From NCBI GenBank assembly GCA_016721435.1, contig JADKIC010000006.1:91634-155633 (forward strand): 64,000 nt of DNA. The letters are read 5' to 3'. A program made the translations under genes and the position numbers. This document shows, piece after piece, positions 17,601 through 27,698 of this stretch; positions within the stretch are counted from its first letter, which is position 1, and the number at the start of each line of letters is the position of its first letter. The DNA comes from Bacteroidota bacterium (GTDB taxonomy: Bacteria; Bacteroidota; Bacteroidia; AKYH767-A; OLB10). The notes beneath the pieces were generated by a model, which had not been told where the DNA came from, ran no database searches, and worked only from the letters and a program-made list of their open reading frames with translations.

Positions 17601-18993
17601 TACTGTAAATAATCCCGGGGCCTATATAGTTACTGTTACTGATTCCTTAGGATGTCAAAATAAAGACACCTTTCAACTCTCAAACATTTTATTGAACCCT
17701 TTGACTTCGAATTCGGATAGTATTTGTTCAGGGTCACAATTAATAATAGAGGCCGGGGCCGGATTTATTCAATATGTATGGAACACCGGTGATACTACAC
17801 AACAAATCTTGGCATCTAGCCCTGGCTATTATTCGGTGACGGTAGAAGATGTTAACGGATGTACTGTAAAGGATAGTTTGTTTTTAACCCTAATCAGTCT
17901 ACCGATTCCAATTATTTCAGGAAGTGACACTCTTTGTTCAGGGCTGCCATTAGCTGTGACTAATACTTACTCAAGTTATAGTTGGTCCAATGGAGGAACT
18001 GCAAATTCAATTTATCCCACTTCCTCCGGAATTTATAGTGTAACAGTTACCGATCAAAACGGTTGCACCGGATCTGCAAGCAAAAACGTCATTGTAATTA
18101 GTTCTCCTGTTCCAATAATCAGTGGAATCGATACTGTTTGTCTGGGAGAACCAGGATTATTAATCACAGGAACTTATTTATCCTATTTATGGTCGAATGG
18201 ATCATCTCAACAATCGATCGATCCAACAATTGCAGGTAATTATTTTGTAACTGTGACTGACTTCAACGGATGTACGGGGATAGATAGTATTGAATTTGTT
18301 GTCTTGAACTTACCCAACCCGTTTATAACCGGAGATGATACTATTTGCATAGGGTCACAAACTCTTCTGGATGCAGGTGCCGGATTTATAAGTTATCAAT
18401 GGTCTACGCAAGATAGTTCAAGTCAGATAGTAGTAAGTAATGCCGGCACCTATTGGGTCACTGTAATTGATTCATTTGGATGTACGATATCGGTGAGTCA
18501 TCAGTTATTCACTTCCACTGTTGATACTTCAGTAACTGTTAACGGATTTACTTTGTTGTCGCTTGCAAATACAGCATCCTGGCAATGGATGTACTGTGAT
18601 AGTTCAATCATTAATGGTGCAAATGGTATTTCATTTACTGCAACACAAAATGGTTCATATGCTGTAATTGTTTCTGAAAACGGATGTACGGATACATCAA
18701 ATTGTTATCCTATGATCGTAACGGGTGTTGAAGTTCTTGAAGATGGATTTGCAGCATTATTTCCCAATCCTGCAACAACAGAACTTAATCTGACTGGAAT
18801 ATCAAATCAAAAACTAAAATACATAAACATATATTCCTCCACTGGTCAATTAGTGAAAAATGTTTTGGTTGAAGAAATCAGCGACAATTTCAAAATCGAC
18901 ATTAGTCTGTTCTCCTCAGGTTTGTATTATCTTGATGTAAATTTAGAAAGTGAAAACAAGCGATTTAAATTTATAGTTCTACATGATGAATAA
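14674..18993 (+). CDS. Large multidomain adhesin-like T9SS cargo protein with eight Ig-like repeats
   Basis: 1439-residue exported protein. Order: signal peptide (1-18, ending TNAQ); a choice-of-anchor/cleaved-adhesin-like jelly-roll domain (about 20-170); leucine-rich-repeat-like segment (about 215-310, LKYLNVANNSITYIPP); an SdrD-B-like stretch (KIKGKAYYDINQNS, about 350); DUF11/DUF7619-like beta domains (about 450-700, with PYDPNNK); a PKD-like domain (about 715-790); eight Ig-like repeats of about 68 residues (about 798-1342), each ending in V-T-V-T-D-x-x-G-C; and a type-A T9SS domain (FPNPATTELNLTG onward). Each repeat has a conserved Cys pair. Likely surface adhesion. The frame is intact over 4.3 kb. 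Confidence 0.88.
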   Translation: MRYLFLVCLLCSSIYTNAQYNIIYENSFRNWAPGQGWVMLNNDTIPKSAGMITNSHFGGVPVPFYLEIYDYMLGVDQTLSATDKIMITPPLLIGDSTFVRYYSKYNSGSELSLWVLPFHNDTTLSGLTDSLGNSSSNGFNVYNLSAYSGDTVRLAFRIRGLITKGFIDNLIVLDKYSLAWVPDVNFRNYLKTQIPVAFTGDSLDFIAPSVINMAQIVSPNSQINTLEGLQYFVGLKYLNVANNSITYIPPDKLTFLDSANAENNFLPIFPDAPLCRKLRLNNNLIKNIPDLYNDNLDVLQMKNNLLYDCLTCSNRFVQADLTSNIYTTRECTYYNAYFTPNPGSLPPPVCGLTMGKIKGKAYYDINQNSTYDTTDVLLQNQHINFAQGTDLTTMANGTYLINVDSGLVNMSLTALPAGFICNTPLIDTISSQEVIIHDFIVSSTSNFTDLSVSLNATGTTRLNESLTLSINVKNIGTQTASGDVKMFMPSGYTLINLQKGSITNDTLTWNVNVTPFRSENNLITIRVDSFPINQETHFNANLSIVNDINLSNNTDTVGVMIRDSLVTVNPPFGFPYDPNNKLVDQPIVIPGFQDYLTYNINFENIGTGNASRVMVRDYLSSKLDISTFELLSTSHPCIVSFGADSLIQFLFEPIVLTPTSIDSINSHGHIWFRIKPTNPVYLNDTIYNSAGIYFDLQPPILTNTSMVYAATSGGVQFIVNNDTLCGSGNVQFRNQSGGQPLSIEWQFPGGNPITSTLSSPIVNYNSPGTYDVILIAKYVGHNDTLFKPFFIKVHSVTPATIILNGNDSICKGDSVLLSASHPGTAYQWTFNQTTPSIYASTSAYYQLTITDSNGCRSLAPYIYINVLDPSPVITGIDTFCSGTSTSLTTGLFSSYLWSNGATTRTTSVSSAGLYIVTVTNSFGCTGVDSIYMSELNAQKPTITGQDSICLGSSTQLSAGTGYLGYLWSTGASTPNITVNNPGAYIVTVTDSLGCQNKDTFQLSNILLNPLTSNSDSICSGSQLIIEAGAGFIQYVWNTGDTTQQILASSPGYYSVTVEDVNGCTVKDSLFLTLISLPIPIISGSDTLCSGLPLAVTNTYSSYSWSNGGTANSIYPTSSGIYSVTVTDQNGCTGSASKNVIVISSPVPIISGIDTVCLGEPGLLITGTYLSYLWSNGSSQQSIDPTIAGNYFVTVTDFNGCTGIDSIEFVVLNLPNPFITGDDTICIGSQTLLDAGAGFISYQWSTQDSSSQIVVSNAGTYWVTVIDSFGCTISVSHQLFTSTVDTSVTVNGFTLLSLANTASWQWMYCDSSIINGANGISFTATQNGSYAVIVSENGCTDTSNCYPMIVTGVEVLEDGFAALFPNPATTELNLTGISNQKLKYINIYSSTGQLVKNVLVEEISDNFKIDISLFSSGLYYLDVNLESENKRFKFIVLHDE

Positions 18994-19143
18994 TGCTTCT
19001 TTATTATTTCAACTTCAGTTAAAAGAATGATCTAAAACTTAATCTTGTCTCTTAAATAAACAGTAACAATTAAATAATAACTTTTTTATACGATACCGGT
19101 CAACGTATTTCAAGAACTGACAGAAAGTTAAAGCTTACACAAA

Positions 19144-19179
19144 AAAGAGGTTGCCTTTGTTAAAATAGGCAACCTCTTT
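19144..19179. terminator. Bidirectional intrinsic terminator between convergent genes
   Basis: Perfect 13-bp stem: 19144-19156 (AAAGAGGTTGCCT) pairs with 19167-19179, loop 10. A T-run follows on the minus strand, so it best serves the S74 protein gene; it may also end the plus-strand adhesin gene. Confidence 0.85.
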
Positions 19180-19235
19180 ATATTGACTTGCTCGGTCAAG
19201 GTTTTGAATCAAGCAAAGCGTTCAACGTCTTAAAA

Positions 19236-21116
19236 TTATTTTGTGACCACCATCAACTTTGTATCAATGCTTCTTCCGTCGATTTCCAGCGAATAAACAT
19301 ACGTTCCCTGGGCAAGTTCATTCGCCTGTACGAGTATTTGACCCGGACCGGAATGACGAATAGGATACTGTCTGATCAGATTTCCATTAATATCGCGGAG
19401 GCTGATGTTTGCGACTTTATCCTTGCCTGAAATCAGATAGTGTATTTGAGTTTCCCGGCTGGCTGGGTTGGGTTGGTTCTGAAAGAGACGATCTTCACTA
19501 CCAACGGAGGGGGCAGCATATTTTTCACCAGCAGCATTACAAATATCGGCTATACATTGCTGAAGATCGTTCAATTGTTGTTGCATAGACTCGATCTTTG
19601 CCTCTTTCATTTCATTTTGCTGACCCAGTTCTTTGATCGCATTCACTTGTGCAATCAGTATGGCATGAATATTTAAATTCAGGTAACCGTCTTCGTCTTT
19701 ATTTACACATTCAGGAAATATTTTCTGAACTTCCTGAGCAGTAAAACCGATGGCTTCTGCAGCCAAAACCTGCTCATCGAATGATCTGCCCTCTGCGTTT
19801 TTATAATGATACGTAAGCGGTTGAAGTTGCATGATTTCTTTCAAGCCCTTGGTGTATTCACCATCAATATTTTTTAGTCTTGCATCCGAAACAATTGTCC
19901 ATGTAGATGTGGAAGGTTTCCGCCCTTGATCCAAGCTCAGTTCCAACTGACCACCAGGAGCGAGTTTACCAATGCCCAACCTGTTCTGAATGAAAACATT
20001 TCCATTACCAAAATAACCGGCCCATGCTGTATCACCACCGGTAGCAGTTCCATAAATACCAATTCTTCTTCCGGAAATGAGTGATCCCGGACTTCCATTG
20101 TTAGCTACTCCATACACGCCGTACCGATTGCCAAACTCTCCACGACCTTCTCCATAAACTCCATATCCATCTTCTGTTGATGCCGCACCTTCTGCCTGTC
20201 CTCTTACACCAATTTTAGAAGCCAGCCCTTCCACTCCCACCGAATAGCCGTTTACTCCTGTAGGAAGTACCTGACCGAGCAGCGCAGTAGCTTCTCCTGT
20301 ACCAGCGAATCTTCCTGCCGGAAAGCCGGTTATAGTTTGTTCTACTTCTAATTTTATGGACGGTGTAGAAGTTCCTATACCCACATTTCCGCTCTTCAAA
20401 ACAACCATGGCATTGCTGGGAGAACCTTGAGTTCCATTTCCAATAGTGAATAAACGGTCAAAGGGGTCAAATCCGCCAGGATCGTTAGGGGTGTAACTGG
20501 TATTGTTTGATCCTATAGTCGTTTCACAAAAAGTAGGCGCTCCGGTCCGGTAGCCCAATGCTGTAGAGAAATCTCCTCCGGCATTGGAAAAGGATCCTGT
20601 CGCCACCGCCGATTGACCTGAAGCCGAACAATGGTCACCTGCAACAAATGTGTTATTACCGAACGCAAGGTTTGTAAATCCCAATGCTGAGGAATAGTTG
20701 CCCGAGGCGAGGTTATTATGTCCGAATGCAACAGATCCAATACCGGGACTATCCCACAGACCGGATGAAACAGATCCCGCCCTAAAAGCCGCTAAATCCG
20801 GCATCCACATCATCCTCGTTCCTGCTCCGGTAACCGGTACGCCTCCTGTGCCTCCATTAAATAATACAGATCCGGCAACATGCAACTTTGATTTAGGACT
20901 TGAGGTTCCTATTCCCACCTTTCCTCCGCTCGAAGTAATCACCATTTTTGTGGAATTGTTGGTTTTAAAATACAGGGATTTTGCATCTGTTGTCCCCAGG
21001 AAATTTGTACCGGGAGTTGTCCCTGCGTTGCCGGTAAGAGACCACTGTGCATTGACCTTTTCTGAACACGTAATAAGTCCCAGAATTAACAGGAGATTCA
21101 GGCATTTGTTTTTCAT
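19236..21116 (-). CDS. YadA-head/S74 endosialidase-chaperone protein with T9SS domain
   Basis: 626-residue exported fibre-like protein. It has a signal peptide (1-23), a head of short repeats of the YadA left-handed beta-roll kind (about 120-190, with SGNYSSALG, ASGQSAVATG and GGDFSTALG), further fibre sequence, then a peptidase S74 intramolecular chaperone (about 405-515) with the autocleavage serine near residue 410 in SDARLKN and the motif AIGFTAQEVQKIFPE. A predicted coiled coil (EMKEAKIESMQQQLNDLQQ) and a T9SS domain (QNQPNPASRETQ onward) follow. S74 chaperones trimerise phage tail fibres and are cut off afterwards. Having the secretion signal behind the cleavable chaperone is odd. Confidence 0.88.
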   Translation of the reverse strand: MKNKCLNLLLILGLITCSEKVNAQWSLTGNAGTTPGTNFLGTTDAKSLYFKTNNSTKMVITSSGGKVGIGTSSPKSKLHVAGSVLFNGGTGGVPVTGAGTRMMWMPDLAAFRAGSVSSGLWDSPGIGSVAFGHNNLASGNYSSALGFTNLAFGNNTFVAGDHCSASGQSAVATGSFSNAGGDFSTALGYRTGAPTFCETTIGSNNTSYTPNDPGGFDPFDRLFTIGNGTQGSPSNAMVVLKSGNVGIGTSTPSIKLEVEQTITGFPAGRFAGTGEATALLGQVLPTGVNGYSVGVEGLASKIGVRGQAEGAASTEDGYGVYGEGRGEFGNRYGVYGVANNGSPGSLISGRRIGIYGTATGGDTAWAGYFGNGNVFIQNRLGIGKLAPGGQLELSLDQGRKPSTSTWTIVSDARLKNIDGEYTKGLKEIMQLQPLTYHYKNAEGRSFDEQVLAAEAIGFTAQEVQKIFPECVNKDEDGYLNLNIHAILIAQVNAIKELGQQNEMKEAKIESMQQQLNDLQQCIADICNAAGEKYAAPSVGSEDRLFQNQPNPASRETQIHYLISGKDKVANISLRDINGNLIRQYPIRHSGPGQILVQANELAQGTYVYSLEIDGRSIDTKLMVVTK

Positions 21117-21434
21117 AACGTTAGTAGTTTTTTAAGTTTAAAATTCGAATAGTACACGGCAATGTAGAAATTTAATCCATACGAAACAATATCTATTTAA
21201 AGGGAATTGCCGGTAAAAAGTAGCAGTATCTTTGGGTGAAGTCATTTTTAGAATGACAGATCATCAACTATTTGAATTTATATAGGTTAAATCGGCCGGA
21301 GATTAATTAATTTTGCTTCCGGAAAGCATCATCTATCATCAAATAAATTTAAGAATCCGGTAAACCATATGCTTTCCAGCCTCGTTATCCATTTTAATTG
21401 ACTCTCTTCAACCGGAGATCTAGCCCATCCATAT
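21117..21434 (+). promoter_or_regulatory. Divergent intergenic region; weak promoter match at 21227-21234
   Basis: TATCTTTG (21227-21234) matches the -7 consensus with TTG only 17 bases upstream (21207-21209), a short spacing. It would give a leader of about 200 bases for the broken beta-propeller gene. Nothing else recognised in this stretch. Confidence 0.3.
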
Positions 21435-24353
21435 ATGAAAATAAATTCTAGTCCCCTCTTCTTTTTCTTCTTACTCATTCTTCCTGCAATGGTCTTCGCG
21501 CAACAACTCCCCCAGCAATGGCTCCGTAGTTTCAAGGCACAGGGAAAAATTCCGATCGGATTGCGGCTATTGTAACCGATGCAAATGATAATGTATTTGT
21601 TGCGGGATATGCCGGAAACCACCATGGTGCTGCCGATGCTTTTGCAATGAAAAGAGATGCGCAGGGGGATACCCTTTGGGTGTATTATTACGATGCCGGA
21701 GGTAACAGGGAAGATTATGCAACGGATATCGTTGTGGATGCAGGCGGAAATGCATACATCACCGGAAGATCAGAAAGTATAAACGCTTATAATTTTGAAT
21801 GCTTTACGGCAAAAATCAGCCCAACCGGAACGCAATTATGGGTTACACGATATCCTGCCGTGTCGCCTAACCAAAGTTACGGTAATGCATTAACGGTAGA
21901 TGCGAATGGTAACGTATATGTTGCCGGTTATACCGATCCTGCATCCGCCAGCAAAGATTGGCTGGTGGTAAAATACAATTCGGCGGGAGTGCAGCAATGG
22001 GCAGATGTATTGAACGGCCCGGGAAATGGTGATGATGAAGCCCCTGGATATTACGCTGGATCCGAATGGAAATCCAACTGTGTGCGGCTATTCGTACTCT
22101 GCCAATGCCTCCGGTGGTATTAATCTTTTTGTGAAACAATATACGCCGGCCGGAGCAACTGCCTGGACCGATACCTATAACAATCCGAATTTCACAGGTA
22201 ACGATGAAGCAAAGGGACTTGGTTTTTCTGCCAGCGGGGATTTATTTGTAGGTGGAGAAACAAGGAACGCGGTCGGTTTTAACCGTGACGGAATAGCGCT
22301 GAAGTACAATGCAGCCGGAGTGCGTCAGTGGGCCACCATCTATTCCGACGCCACCACTACCGGTGACGAGTATGTGTTCGACGTAGCTGTGGATGATTCC
22401 GGAAATACTTATCTGACCGGTACCGACTATCAGAATGGTTTTGTGACAAGAATTAATTTTGATGGTACACAAGGCTGGAGAAAAAAGTGGATCGGACCTC
22501 TGTCCAATGGTTATGATGTTTTTTAAGCGATCACTGTAGATAATAACGGTGGCGTCTATGCGACAGGGAGAGGAGTATATGCCGCTCCGGATTATTACGG
22601 CAATGGAGGCACCGCCAACCAGATTGTCGTGAAGTATTCGTCGGGTGGTGATTCACTCTGGACTTATCGCAGTCAGGATACGCTCAATCCCTCCATGGGT
22701 TTGGCAGTTACTGCCCGAAACGGAAAAATTTTCGCCGGAGGATTTAAAACGGATACGGCGTACGTTGATGAAAATTTATATACACAGATCATCGCTACCA
22801 ATGGTAGTACGGTGAATGAGTGGAGTTATAGCGGTACAGGAGATGCAGTGACACGCGGGCAAGTGGTACGCACCGATGCGCAGAACAATGTGTATTGCGC
22901 CGCTACTGTGGATAGGTTATATGCCAACGGGCTTGATGTCGCAGTGATAAAATATGATCCGGCCGGAAATTTATTATGGGAGCGTTATTATACTACCCGG
23001 GGCTGGAACAACGATACTTTGACACATATGGAATTGGATCCTTCCGGAAATATTCTCATGTGCATTTCTTCAGATACCGGCTTGCTGAAAAACAATTACC
23101 GTATGTCATTGGTGAAACTCAGCCCGAATGGTGTTTTCCTGGATACCGCCTGGTACCTTCCATCTCCTTTGGGCAGTACACTCGCTACTTCCATGCTGGT
23201 GCGCAACGATGGCAGTGTTGCTTTGGGCGCGCTCTCCAATATTAACGGCGGAGTAATAGTATATTTTGATAATACTCTGAACCAGCAATGGTCCGCGAAA
23301 ATTGACTCGACGCAGTTTGCCGTAACGAAAGTAAACAGTCTGGCAGCGTTTCCGAACGGGGATATCGGCGTAGGTGGATTTGTTCAAACGGGAAGTGGAA
23401 CAACAGGCAAAGGAGTCGTGCAGCGCTTTACTCCCGGTGGGGCACGGTTATGGACAACCGACATTGACTCAGCCGGTGTGTACGATGAAATTCGTGGGAT
23501 TACTGTGAATGCTTCAGGAAATGTGGCAGCAACCGGTGCTTCCGGAGGGATCACCACTTTTACTGCGATGCTTGCGGTTTTGGATGGAACTACGGGACAG
23601 CTCACGTGGAGGCAGATTTACAACCCGAATACCAGTAATGAATATGGATTGAAAGTGGAGTTCACTCCTGCCGGAAATGTAGTGTACATCTGCCGCGGCT
23701 GGACCGGATTTGTAGCGAGATACACGACCGTACAATACAGTGGAACCGGCACTTTTCAATGGGCCACCGTTTATAACCAAACCGCCAGTGACCGCGAGCC
23801 GGTAGAGTTACTTGTTGAACCTAATAATCGTGTCGTAACCGCCGGTTGGTGGATCGATGCCACATCCACTAACCTCAACTATGTACTGGTAGGGTACAAT
23901 AGCAGTGGAGTGCAGCAATTTTTAAATACCTATTCCAACACCACCAGCGGCACTTCCAACCCCGATCAGCTGCGATCACTCACACGTGACAGCCAGGGAA
24001 ACTTCATCGTGACCGGAGAAAGTGCCTTTGACTTTTACAACAACTTCCTCTTCAAAATGGTGACCATTAAGTACGGGAACAGTGCGGTGGGAGTGGAGGA
24101 GATGGGTGCCATCAATCAAGATAATGTTTATGTATATCCTAATCCCTCGTCTGACGGGATATTTAATATTGTAGCTGCAATAGGCAGCTCCGCCATTGTT
24201 TCAGGATCAGTGATGGATATGCAAGGTAAGGAAGTAGCAAGATTTTTTCCTGAGCAGTCAATCGTTCATATAGGTGACAAAGCTCCAGGGATGTATTTAC
24301 TTAGATATATCAGAAGTAACGGTTCTGTAGGGACTATCAAATTGATCAAATAG
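21435..24353 (+). pseudogene. SBBP/beta-propeller T9SS protein, broken by two frameshifts and one stop
   Basis: Paralogue of the intact gene that follows (24603-27473). A signal peptide starts at 21435 (MKINSSPLFFFFLLILPAM). The frame breaks at about 21542 (A5 where A6 restores GKNSDRIAAIV), again at 22041-22044 (CCCC where CCC restores GDDEALDITLDPNG), and an in-frame TAA interrupts at 22524-22526, where the paralogue has Asn; a T-to-A change would give Lys. Beyond this it reads intact to a T9SS domain (YPNPSSDGIFNIV). Repaired it would be about 970 residues of V-x-D-x-x-G-N-x-Y-x-T-G propeller repeats. Two defects are homopolymer indels that may be sequencing errors; the stop sits at a T6A2 junction. 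Confidence 0.8.
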
Positions 24354-24457
24354 TTTGAAGTATTGCCTATAATCAACATATTTTTGATACTTTGTTGGGT
24401 AATACAGTGTGTGATATTCTTTTTCCTTTATTGGTACCATTGTTTTCATTAAAATAA

Positions 24458-24489
24458 TTGTATTTGAATTGACATTTTATTTATATTTG
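24458..24489 (+). promoter_or_regulatory. Promoter of the intact beta-propeller gene
   Basis: TTG (24458-24460), 21 bases, then TATATTTG (24482-24489): a good Bacteroidota promoter match, predicting a leader of about 105 bases before ATG 24603. Confidence 0.6.
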
Positions 24490-24602
24490 TTGATGGAGGT
24501 CGTGATTTAAATAGCATTTCCGTAGCAGAGTATAAAGATTCTTTCAAATAGTTAAAGTTTAAATACTATTTGGATTGATTTTAATATTTTAAAATAATAG
24601 AT

Positions 24603-27473
24603 ATGAAATACGTCAGGTTATTATTATTCACCTTCATTTTGCTAGGTACTGAAATGGCAGAGGCACAGTTTTGGATGAAGGAGTTTCGTGCACAGGGTCG
24701 CTGTGAGGATTATGCTGGTAAGCAAGTAGTGGATTCACTTGGAAATATTTATCTCACGGGCTCTTCCCAAACAGATAAAGGGTTGAGTAAAATTTTGGTA
24801 ATTAAAACAAACTTACTTGGAGATACTTTATGGTCGAATTATTATCTAAAACCATCAAGTACTGATCAGGGTCCAATAGATATGCAATTAGGGACCGATG
24901 GTAATTTATATATCACCGGATATTCGTTTTCAAGATTGGATCAATTGTTTAGTATTGTTACTTTAAAATTGGATACCGGCGGATCATATATTTGGGGGGT
25001 AACTTACCGTTCACCTAATTCCCTACCTACTAATGATTTTTATCCTAATCAGATATTGGTAGATGATTTATACAATGTATATGTTTCCGGATCCAATCAT
25101 TTTAACGAAGGGTTTATTATCAAGTATGATTCATCGGGACAATTGTTGTGGGAGATGGATGATTTAGGTCATGTGGGCGATACAGATGTTGATGATATGA
25201 AACTTTCAAACATGGGACACCTCACAGTATGTGGCAATTTTTATTCCACTAGTAATTTCAAGTTTATTTATTATGTCAATCAATATTATCCTGACACTAC
25301 TCTTTTGTGGAGCGATACAATTCATGGATCTACACATGCATCTGCAAGAAAAATGAAATTTTTAAATGACGGACAATTGATTGTATCCGGATATACGTCC
25401 GACACTTCAAACGGTAATGTTTATATGGCTGTAAAGTATGATACACTTGGAAATCGTTTATGGACATGTAAAACATTAAATAATGGTACAAATATGGCGA
25501 ACCTGGGTAAACTGGATATGGCAGTTGATGATACCGGAAATGTTTACATAGCCGGGTATGATCAAATTTTTAATGGCAAGGCAATTTTATCGAGAATAAA
25601 TTATGATGGAACACAAAGTTGGAGGAGAGATTGGGATGTTCAAGGAGGAAATGGGGATGAAGTTTTTAATAAAATAGTGTTGGATACAAGTGGTGGTGTA
25701 TATGTGACAGGATGGGGAATTTTTCCCGGACCAAACTATGAGAATACTGGAGGAATTCCTAATCAAATTGTGGTTAAATATACCAGTACAGGCGATTCAC
25801 TTTGGACCAGAAGACCAAAAGATACACTTAGAGTTTCAAGAGGATGGCAACTTGATATTTTCAATGATAGAATTATTGCTTCCGGAACTTCAGCAGATAT
25901 AGAAGACAGAAATCCTGACTTTTTTATTAATTCCATTGATACATCCGGGGTGGCCCTTCCAGAGTGGAAATATAACGGAGAAGGTGATGTGCAAGTCGAT
26001 AAGTCAATTATAGTATATGATGCAAACAACAATATATATATAGCAGCAACCATTAATCGTTATGGATATGAAGGAAAAGATGTTGTTATTTTAAAGTATG
26101 ATCCCTTAGGAAATGTTATATGGAATAAGTATTACTCATCCATTGGTACAAACAATGATACACTTACCTGTTTTAATATTGATTCGGTGGGGAATCTTGT
26201 CATGTTAATATCATCAGATTCTCTTCAAACCCGAACGCGGAATAATTTATCCATTGTGAGAATGGATGTACAGGGTAATTTTCTTGACACCACGTGGATC
26301 ACAATTTCTCCTTTTGACAATGTGATGGCGGTAATGAATTACTGCCTTCCCAATGGGCAATATATTATTGGAGCTAATTCTAAAAACCTAGGTGGAGTTG
26401 TTTTCCGGATCGACACTGCAGGCACTATGATTTGGTTAACCCGGGTAGATACAAGTGCACTGGTTGTAAGTTTTATTAATAAAATGATTCAATGTGATAA
26501 CGGCGAAATTGGTTTAGCAGGTTATACTCAACAAGGATCCACTAGTACTAGAATAGGAATTGTTCAAAAAATATCTGCATCCGGAGTAAAGCTATGGTAC
26601 ACCATGGTTGATTCGTTAAATGCTAGAGATGAATTTTTAGATTTGTCAGAACATTCGGATGGAAAATTTGCCGTCAACGGTTATTGTGGTAATTCTTACA
26701 CTCTTGGATTGATTTGTAAATTAGAGGGTCAAAATGGATCGTTGATTTGGAGAAAAGTTTATAATGCACCTTCAAACCCGGAAAGCGGAAGGCATGTAGG
26801 TTTTTTAAGTAATGGAAATATAGTGATAACTAATGAAGTGGTAATTCCCTTATCCTCGTATCCCGACTTGCATGTTGTCATGTTCGATACTGCGGGTTCT
26901 GTTTTATGGATAAATACATTAGTAGATTCAAGAGCAATGGAGTTATTTATTTCAGAAGATGACTTGATTGCTGTTGGAGGCGAAAGGCGATCGGACTTGC
27001 GATTTTTTGGATTAGATAGCATCGGGTCATTCGTATTTAATAACATTTATAGTCTATTTGGTAACATTGAGTACTTTTCAGACTTAAACAGAGATTATGC
27101 TAATAATTATTGTATAACCGGTATTAAAACTGTTAGAATAACAGGTGGCTTGGATCTTTGGTCCACCTCAAGAATTATGATAATTAAATATCCGGGTGTT
27201 TTTGTCGGTTTGAATGAAGTGTCAGGAGTTAAATATAGTGATATCTACGCCTATCCGAACCCTTCCTCCAATGGCCGCTTTACCCTCGTAGATGCCTCCG
27301 GTAAATCACCGATCAGCGGGGGTCGTGTATTTGACAGCAGTGGAAAACTAATCAGCAGTTTCAATCAACTTACAGAGGAAATTGATCTTAGCACGTTCCC
27401 TACAGGGCTTTATCTGCTGCAATATGACCGCAACAACCTTCCTGCCGGTACGGTGAAGTTGATGGTGGAATAG
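24603..27473 (+). CDS. SBBP beta-propeller repeat protein, T9SS cargo
   Basis: 956-residue exported protein. Signal peptide (1-20, ending EAQ), then roughly fifteen SBBP-type repeats of about 55-60 residues recognisable by D-x-x-G-N-x-Y-x-x-G-x-S followed by K-Y-D-x-x-G-x-x-L-W, and a T9SS domain (AYPNPSSNGRFTLV onward). Such repeats fold into propellers and are common among surface and extracellular proteins of Bacteroidota; function is unknown. It is the intact neighbour of the broken copy at 21435-24353 (same opening ..W.K.FRAQG and same C-terminal layout), so the pair probably arose by tandem duplication. Its own promoter lies upstream. Confidence 0.88.
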   Translation: MKYVRLLLFTFILLGTEMAEAQFWMKEFRAQGRCEDYAGKQVVDSLGNIYLTGSSQTDKGLSKILVIKTNLLGDTLWSNYYLKPSSTDQGPIDMQLGTDGNLYITGYSFSRLDQLFSIVTLKLDTGGSYIWGVTYRSPNSLPTNDFYPNQILVDDLYNVYVSGSNHFNEGFIIKYDSSGQLLWEMDDLGHVGDTDVDDMKLSNMGHLTVCGNFYSTSNFKFIYYVNQYYPDTTLLWSDTIHGSTHASARKMKFLNDGQLIVSGYTSDTSNGNVYMAVKYDTLGNRLWTCKTLNNGTNMANLGKLDMAVDDTGNVYIAGYDQIFNGKAILSRINYDGTQSWRRDWDVQGGNGDEVFNKIVLDTSGGVYVTGWGIFPGPNYENTGGIPNQIVVKYTSTGDSLWTRRPKDTLRVSRGWQLDIFNDRIIASGTSADIEDRNPDFFINSIDTSGVALPEWKYNGEGDVQVDKSIIVYDANNNIYIAATINRYGYEGKDVVILKYDPLGNVIWNKYYSSIGTNNDTLTCFNIDSVGNLVMLISSDSLQTRTRNNLSIVRMDVQGNFLDTTWITISPFDNVMAVMNYCLPNGQYIIGANSKNLGGVVFRIDTAGTMIWLTRVDTSALVVSFINKMIQCDNGEIGLAGYTQQGSTSTRIGIVQKISASGVKLWYTMVDSLNARDEFLDLSEHSDGKFAVNGYCGNSYTLGLICKLEGQNGSLIWRKVYNAPSNPESGRHVGFLSNGNIVITNEVVIPLSSYPDLHVVMFDTAGSVLWINTLVDSRAMELFISEDDLIAVGGERRSDLRFFGLDSIGSFVFNNIYSLFGNIEYFSDLNRDYANNYCITGIKTVRITGGLDLWSTSRIMIIKYPGVFVGLNEVSGVKYSDIYAYPNPSSNGRFTLVDASGKSPISGGRVFDSSGKLISSFNQLTEEIDLSTFPTGLYLLQYDRNNLPAGTVKLMVE

Positions 27474-27607
27474 GAACTGCAATTACCCTATCCATTTCTC
27501 AAACTAAATAAACAGCATTCTGATAGTTCCATAAGATTGACATGAACATAGCAATATGATTAAAGCTATATCGTAGCGTTATCAAACAATTGGATCGGAC
27601 ACAAAAA

Positions 27608-27634
27608 AGCAAGTAGCTAGTAGCAAGCAGCAAA
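27608..27634. repeat. Copy of the AGCAAGYAGC intergenic repeat
   Basis: Three tandem, slightly different 10-mers of the AGCAAGTAGC type between convergent genes; same family as 14141-14300, 55576-56070 and 56515-56720. Confidence 0.6.
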
Positions 27635-27698
27635 AAACACCATTTGCATTTAAATTTGCCACCCGCATAAAATTAAGGAGATATTCGAGAAAGTAATA

